8,953 nucleotides of DNA, from NCBI GenBank assembly GCA_045643165.1, contig JAZUKF010000167.1, positions 1-8,953 of the forward strand. Reading direction: 5' to 3'. This DNA comes from SIG575 sp045643165. Its GTDB lineage: Bacteria > Bacillota > Clostridia > Oscillospirales > Acutalibacteraceae. The first letter of the stretch is position 1. Every line of letters begins with the position of its first letter. The notes under the pieces were generated by a model. The model made no database searches, was not told the DNA's origin, and saw nothing but the letters and a program-made list of their open reading frames with translations. The position numbers and the translations under genes were made by a program. This document shows, in pieces, positions 6,922-8,953 of this stretch.

Positions 6922-7619
6922 TGGGAAAAGATGTTATAATTGCCTGTGATTTTGCGGACAGAAAGTCAACGCTTGATTTTCTTGATAAGTTTACGGGGAA
7001 AAAACCTTTTGTAAAAATCGGAATGGAACTGTTTTATGCCGAAGGTCCCGAAATTGTCAGGGAGATCAAAAGGAGAGGGCATAAGATTTTTCTTGATTTA
7101 AAACTTCACGATATTCCCAACACGGTGATGAAATCAATGGCTGTGCTTTCAAGACTTGATGTTGATATGTGCAACCTTCATGCATCCGGAACCGTTTCCA
7201 TGATGGAAGCCGCATTAAAAGGCTTGACGAGAGAGGACGGAAGCCGTCCCTTGCTTATTGCGGTAACGCAACTTACTTCCACCGATGAAAAGCGGATGAA
7301 AGAGGATTTGTTAATAGAAAAACCGCTTGAAGAAGTGGTAATGCACTATGCATCAAGGGCAAAAATTGCAGGACTTGACGGCGTTGTATGTTCTCCGTTG
7401 GAAGCGGGAAAGGTAAAGGAAGTCTGTTCAAAGGATTTTATTACCGTAACTCCCGGAGTACGTTTTGCAGACGGCGATGTGGGAGACCAGGTTCGTATCG
7501 CAACCCCGGAAAGAGCGAAAAAGTTAGGTTCCGATTACATTGTTGTGGGCAGACCGATAACGCAGGCTGAAAATCCCGTTGAAGCCTATGAGAGATGTGT
7601 AAGAGAATTTGTTGATTAA
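6921..7619 (+). CDS. pyrF: Orotidine 5'-phosphate decarboxylase
   Basis: This enzyme decarboxylates OMP to UMP, the last step, without a cofactor. The 232 residues match the bacterial short form. The catalytic array is DLKLHDIPNTV, with D59, K61 and D64 (the DxKxxD motif), together with D10 and K32. Phosphate-binding residues are R181 in TPGVR and R211 in VGRPI. GGAGG (6907-6911) lies 9 bases before the ATG, which shares one base with the pyrD stop in a TGATG overlap, so translation is probably coupled. Confidence 0.97.
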   Translation: MGKDVIIACDFADRKSTLDFLDKFTGKKPFVKIGMELFYAEGPEIVREIKRRGHKIFLDLKLHDIPNTVMKSMAVLSRLDVDMCNLHASGTVSMMEAALKGLTREDGSRPLLIAVTQLTSTDEKRMKEDLLIEKPLEEVVMHYASRAKIAGLDGVVCSPLEAGKVKEVCSKDFITVTPGVRFADGDVGDQVRIATPERAKKLGSDYIVVGRPITQAENPVEAYERCVREFVD

Positions 7620-7624
7620 AGGAG
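7618..7624 (+). promoter_or_regulatory. Ribosome binding site of pyrE
   Basis: AAAGGAG overlaps the pyrF stop and is 8 bases before the ATG at 7633. It excludes the longer in-frame TTG start at 7609, which lies upstream of this site. Confidence 0.85.
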
Positions 7625-7632
7625 ATTTTATA

Positions 7633-8262
7633 ATGGAAAAACTTATTGCAAAGGATTTACTTTCGATTTCGGCTGTATTTTTCAGACCTGAGGAGCCGTT
7701 TATATGGGCAAGCGGAATAAAAAGCCCTGTGTATTGCGATAACCGTCTTACACTTTCCGATACAAAAGTAAGGCAGGATGTGGAAACATCACTTGCAAAG
7801 AAGATAAAAGAAAATTATCCCGAATGTGAAATTCTCATGGGTACAAGCACCGCAGGTATTGCCCATGCCGCCATAACGGCACATCTTCTTGATTTGCCCA
7901 TGGGATATGTCCGCTCATCCGGAAAAGACCACGGCAGAAAAAATCAGATTGAGGGTAAACTCGAAAAAGGTCAAAAGACCGTTGTGGTTGAGGATTTGAT
8001 TTCCACCGGCGGAAGCGTTATAGATACCGTCAACGCATTGCGTGAAGCGGGAGCGGATGTTTTAGGCGTTGTAAGCATTTTCACCTACGGTATGAAAAAA
8101 GGTATTGACCGTCTTAAAGAGGCGAATGTTAAAAATGTATCTTTGACGAATTTTGACGTAATAGCCGAAGTTGCCGCCGAAGAAGGATATATTAAACCGG
8201 AAGATATTGAAAGATTGATTGCTTTCAGAAATAATCCGGCTGATGAAAGTTGGATAAAATAA
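7633..8262 (+). CDS. pyrE: Orotate phosphoribosyltransferase
   Basis: This enzyme joins orotate to PRPP, giving OMP and pyrophosphate; it works as a dimer because the mobile loop reaches the neighbouring active site. The 209 residues are typical. Visible motifs are FIWASGIKSPVYCDNR (23-38, orotate and substrate region), GTSTAGI (70-76), the flexible catalytic loop KDHGRKNQIEG (98-108, with K98, H100 and K103), and the PRPP-binding signature VVVEDLISTGGS (117-128). The gene starts 13 bases after pyrF and ends 22 bases before pyrB, with no terminator or obvious promoter in that gap. Confidence 0.96.
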   Translation: MEKLIAKDLLSISAVFFRPEEPFIWASGIKSPVYCDNRLTLSDTKVRQDVETSLAKKIKENYPECEILMGTSTAGIAHAAITAHLLDLPMGYVRSSGKDHGRKNQIEGKLEKGQKTVVVEDLISTGGSVIDTVNALREAGADVLGVVSIFTYGMKKGIDRLKEANVKNVSLTNFDVIAEVAAEEGYIKPEDIERLIAFRNNPADESWIK

Positions 8263-8284
8263 ATTTTTCCGATAGGAGTATTTT

Positions 8285-8953
8285 ATGAAAAATCTGATAG
8301 ATATTTTAGATTTAACAACGGAAGAAATAGACGAACTTATTTTGACCGCAAATGATATAATCGACAATCCGAAAAAATATTCTCACGTTTGCGACGGTAA
8401 AAAACTTGCCACATTATTTTTTGAACCGTCAACAAGAACACGTTTGAGTTTTGAAGCGGCAATGTATGAATTGGGCGGACATGTAATCGGATTTTCCGAA
8501 TCCATGTCAAGTTCTGCCGCAAAGGGCGAAAGCGTTTCCGATACGGTGAAAACAGTAAGTTGTTATGCGGATATTATCGCAATGCGACATCCTAAAGAGG
8601 GTGCTCCGCTTGTAGCGTCAATGAATGCTTCCGTGCCTGTGATCAATGCAGGAGACGGGGGACATAATCATCCTACGCAGACACTTGCGGATTTGCTTAC
8701 GATAAAAAGAGAAAAGGGCAGATTTGATAATCTTACTATCGGACTTTGCGGAGATTTGAAATTCGGCAGAACGGTTCATTCTTTGATCGGTGCAATGTCA
8801 AGATACGGCAACGTCAGGTTTGAATTGATTTCACCGCCGGAATTAAAACTTCCCGGTTATGTAAAATATGAGGTTTTGAAGAAAAATAATATTTCGTACA
8901 ATCAGACAACATCACTTGAAGAGGCAATGCCGAAACTTGATATTCTTTATATG
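8285..8953 (+). CDS. pyrB: Aspartate carbamoyltransferase, catalytic chain, 3' end outside the window
   Basis: This enzyme condenses carbamoyl phosphate with aspartate to N-carbamoylaspartate, the committed step. The first 223 codons of about 305 are present, and the frame is open to the edge. The ATG follows AGGAG (8274-8278) by 6 bases. The carbamoyl-phosphate domain shows FEPSTRTRLSF (46-56), the 80s loop SSAAKGES with K80, MRHP (R101) and NAGDGGHNHPTQT, where H129 and Q132 correspond to E. coli H134 and Q137. The aspartate domain begins with GDLKFGRTVHSL and LISPPELKLP. These last motifs are E. coli-like (GDLKYGRTVHSL) and unlike the GDIxHSRVARSN pattern of Bacillus, which suggests a holoenzyme with a PyrI regulatory chain. 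Residues such as the aspartate-binding Arg near 230 fall outside the window. Confidence 0.95.
   Translation, partial: MKNLIDILDLTTEEIDELILTANDIIDNPKKYSHVCDGKKLATLFFEPSTRTRLSFEAAMYELGGHVIGFSESMSSSAAKGESVSDTVKTVSCYADIIAMRHPKEGAPLVASMNASVPVINAGDGGHNHPTQTLADLLTIKREKGRFDNLTIGLCGDLKFGRTVHSLIGAMSRYGNVRFELISPPELKLPGYVKYEVLKKNNISYNQTTSLEEAMPKLDILYM

Overview
The window is almost entirely a de novo pyrimidine (UMP) biosynthesis operon on the + strand, preceded by two small genes on the - strand. The AT-rich DNA, strong AGGAGG-type ribosome binding sites, class 1B dihydroorotate dehydrogenase (PyrD with PyrK) and PyrR-type leader point to a Firmicute. It is most likely an anaerobic member of the Clostridia, possibly of the Ruminococcus/Oscillospirales kind. 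This placement is inferred from gene content and style, not from a database match.

Left flank (1-700). At 1-246 (-) lies the 5' part of a gene for a small exported protein with a Cys-rich repeat-like segment, cut by the window edge. It has its own promoter at 298-327. At 397-576 (-) is a 59-residue predicted winged-helix DNA-binding protein. Its promoter (608-636) is back to back with the pyr promoter (667-695), so the two transcripts diverge from one short control region.

Leader (about 702-843). The pyr transcript starts with what looks like a complete attenuator. A PyrR-type anti-antiterminator (702-730) has a UGUGA bulge, a GGCG/UGCC upper stem and a CCGAGA hexaloop. An antiterminator forms between 723-734 and 783-795. 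An intrinsic terminator (783-819) lies just before the first gene. The three structures are mutually exclusive on paper, which predicts repression of the whole operon when UMP/UTP is high.

Operon (844-8953). The order is pyrC, carB, pyrK, pyrD, pyrF, pyrE, pyrB (cut by the window end), all closely packed with gaps of 22 bases or less or small overlaps. CarB makes carbamoyl phosphate, PyrB condenses it with aspartate, and PyrC closes the ring to dihydroorotate. PyrD/PyrK oxidise that to orotate using NAD+, PyrE adds ribose phosphate, and PyrF decarboxylates OMP to UMP. The one enzyme subunit of the route not seen is CarA (glutaminase). It does not sit next to carB, so it must be downstream or elsewhere. 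The PyrB fragment is of the E. coli-like type that often pairs with a regulatory PyrI subunit, so pyrI may follow pyrB outside the window.

I see no mobile element, CRISPR array, tRNA or rRNA, and nothing that amounts to a new system. The leader, the missing carA, the PyrB type and the divergent small regulator are the points most worth a second look.
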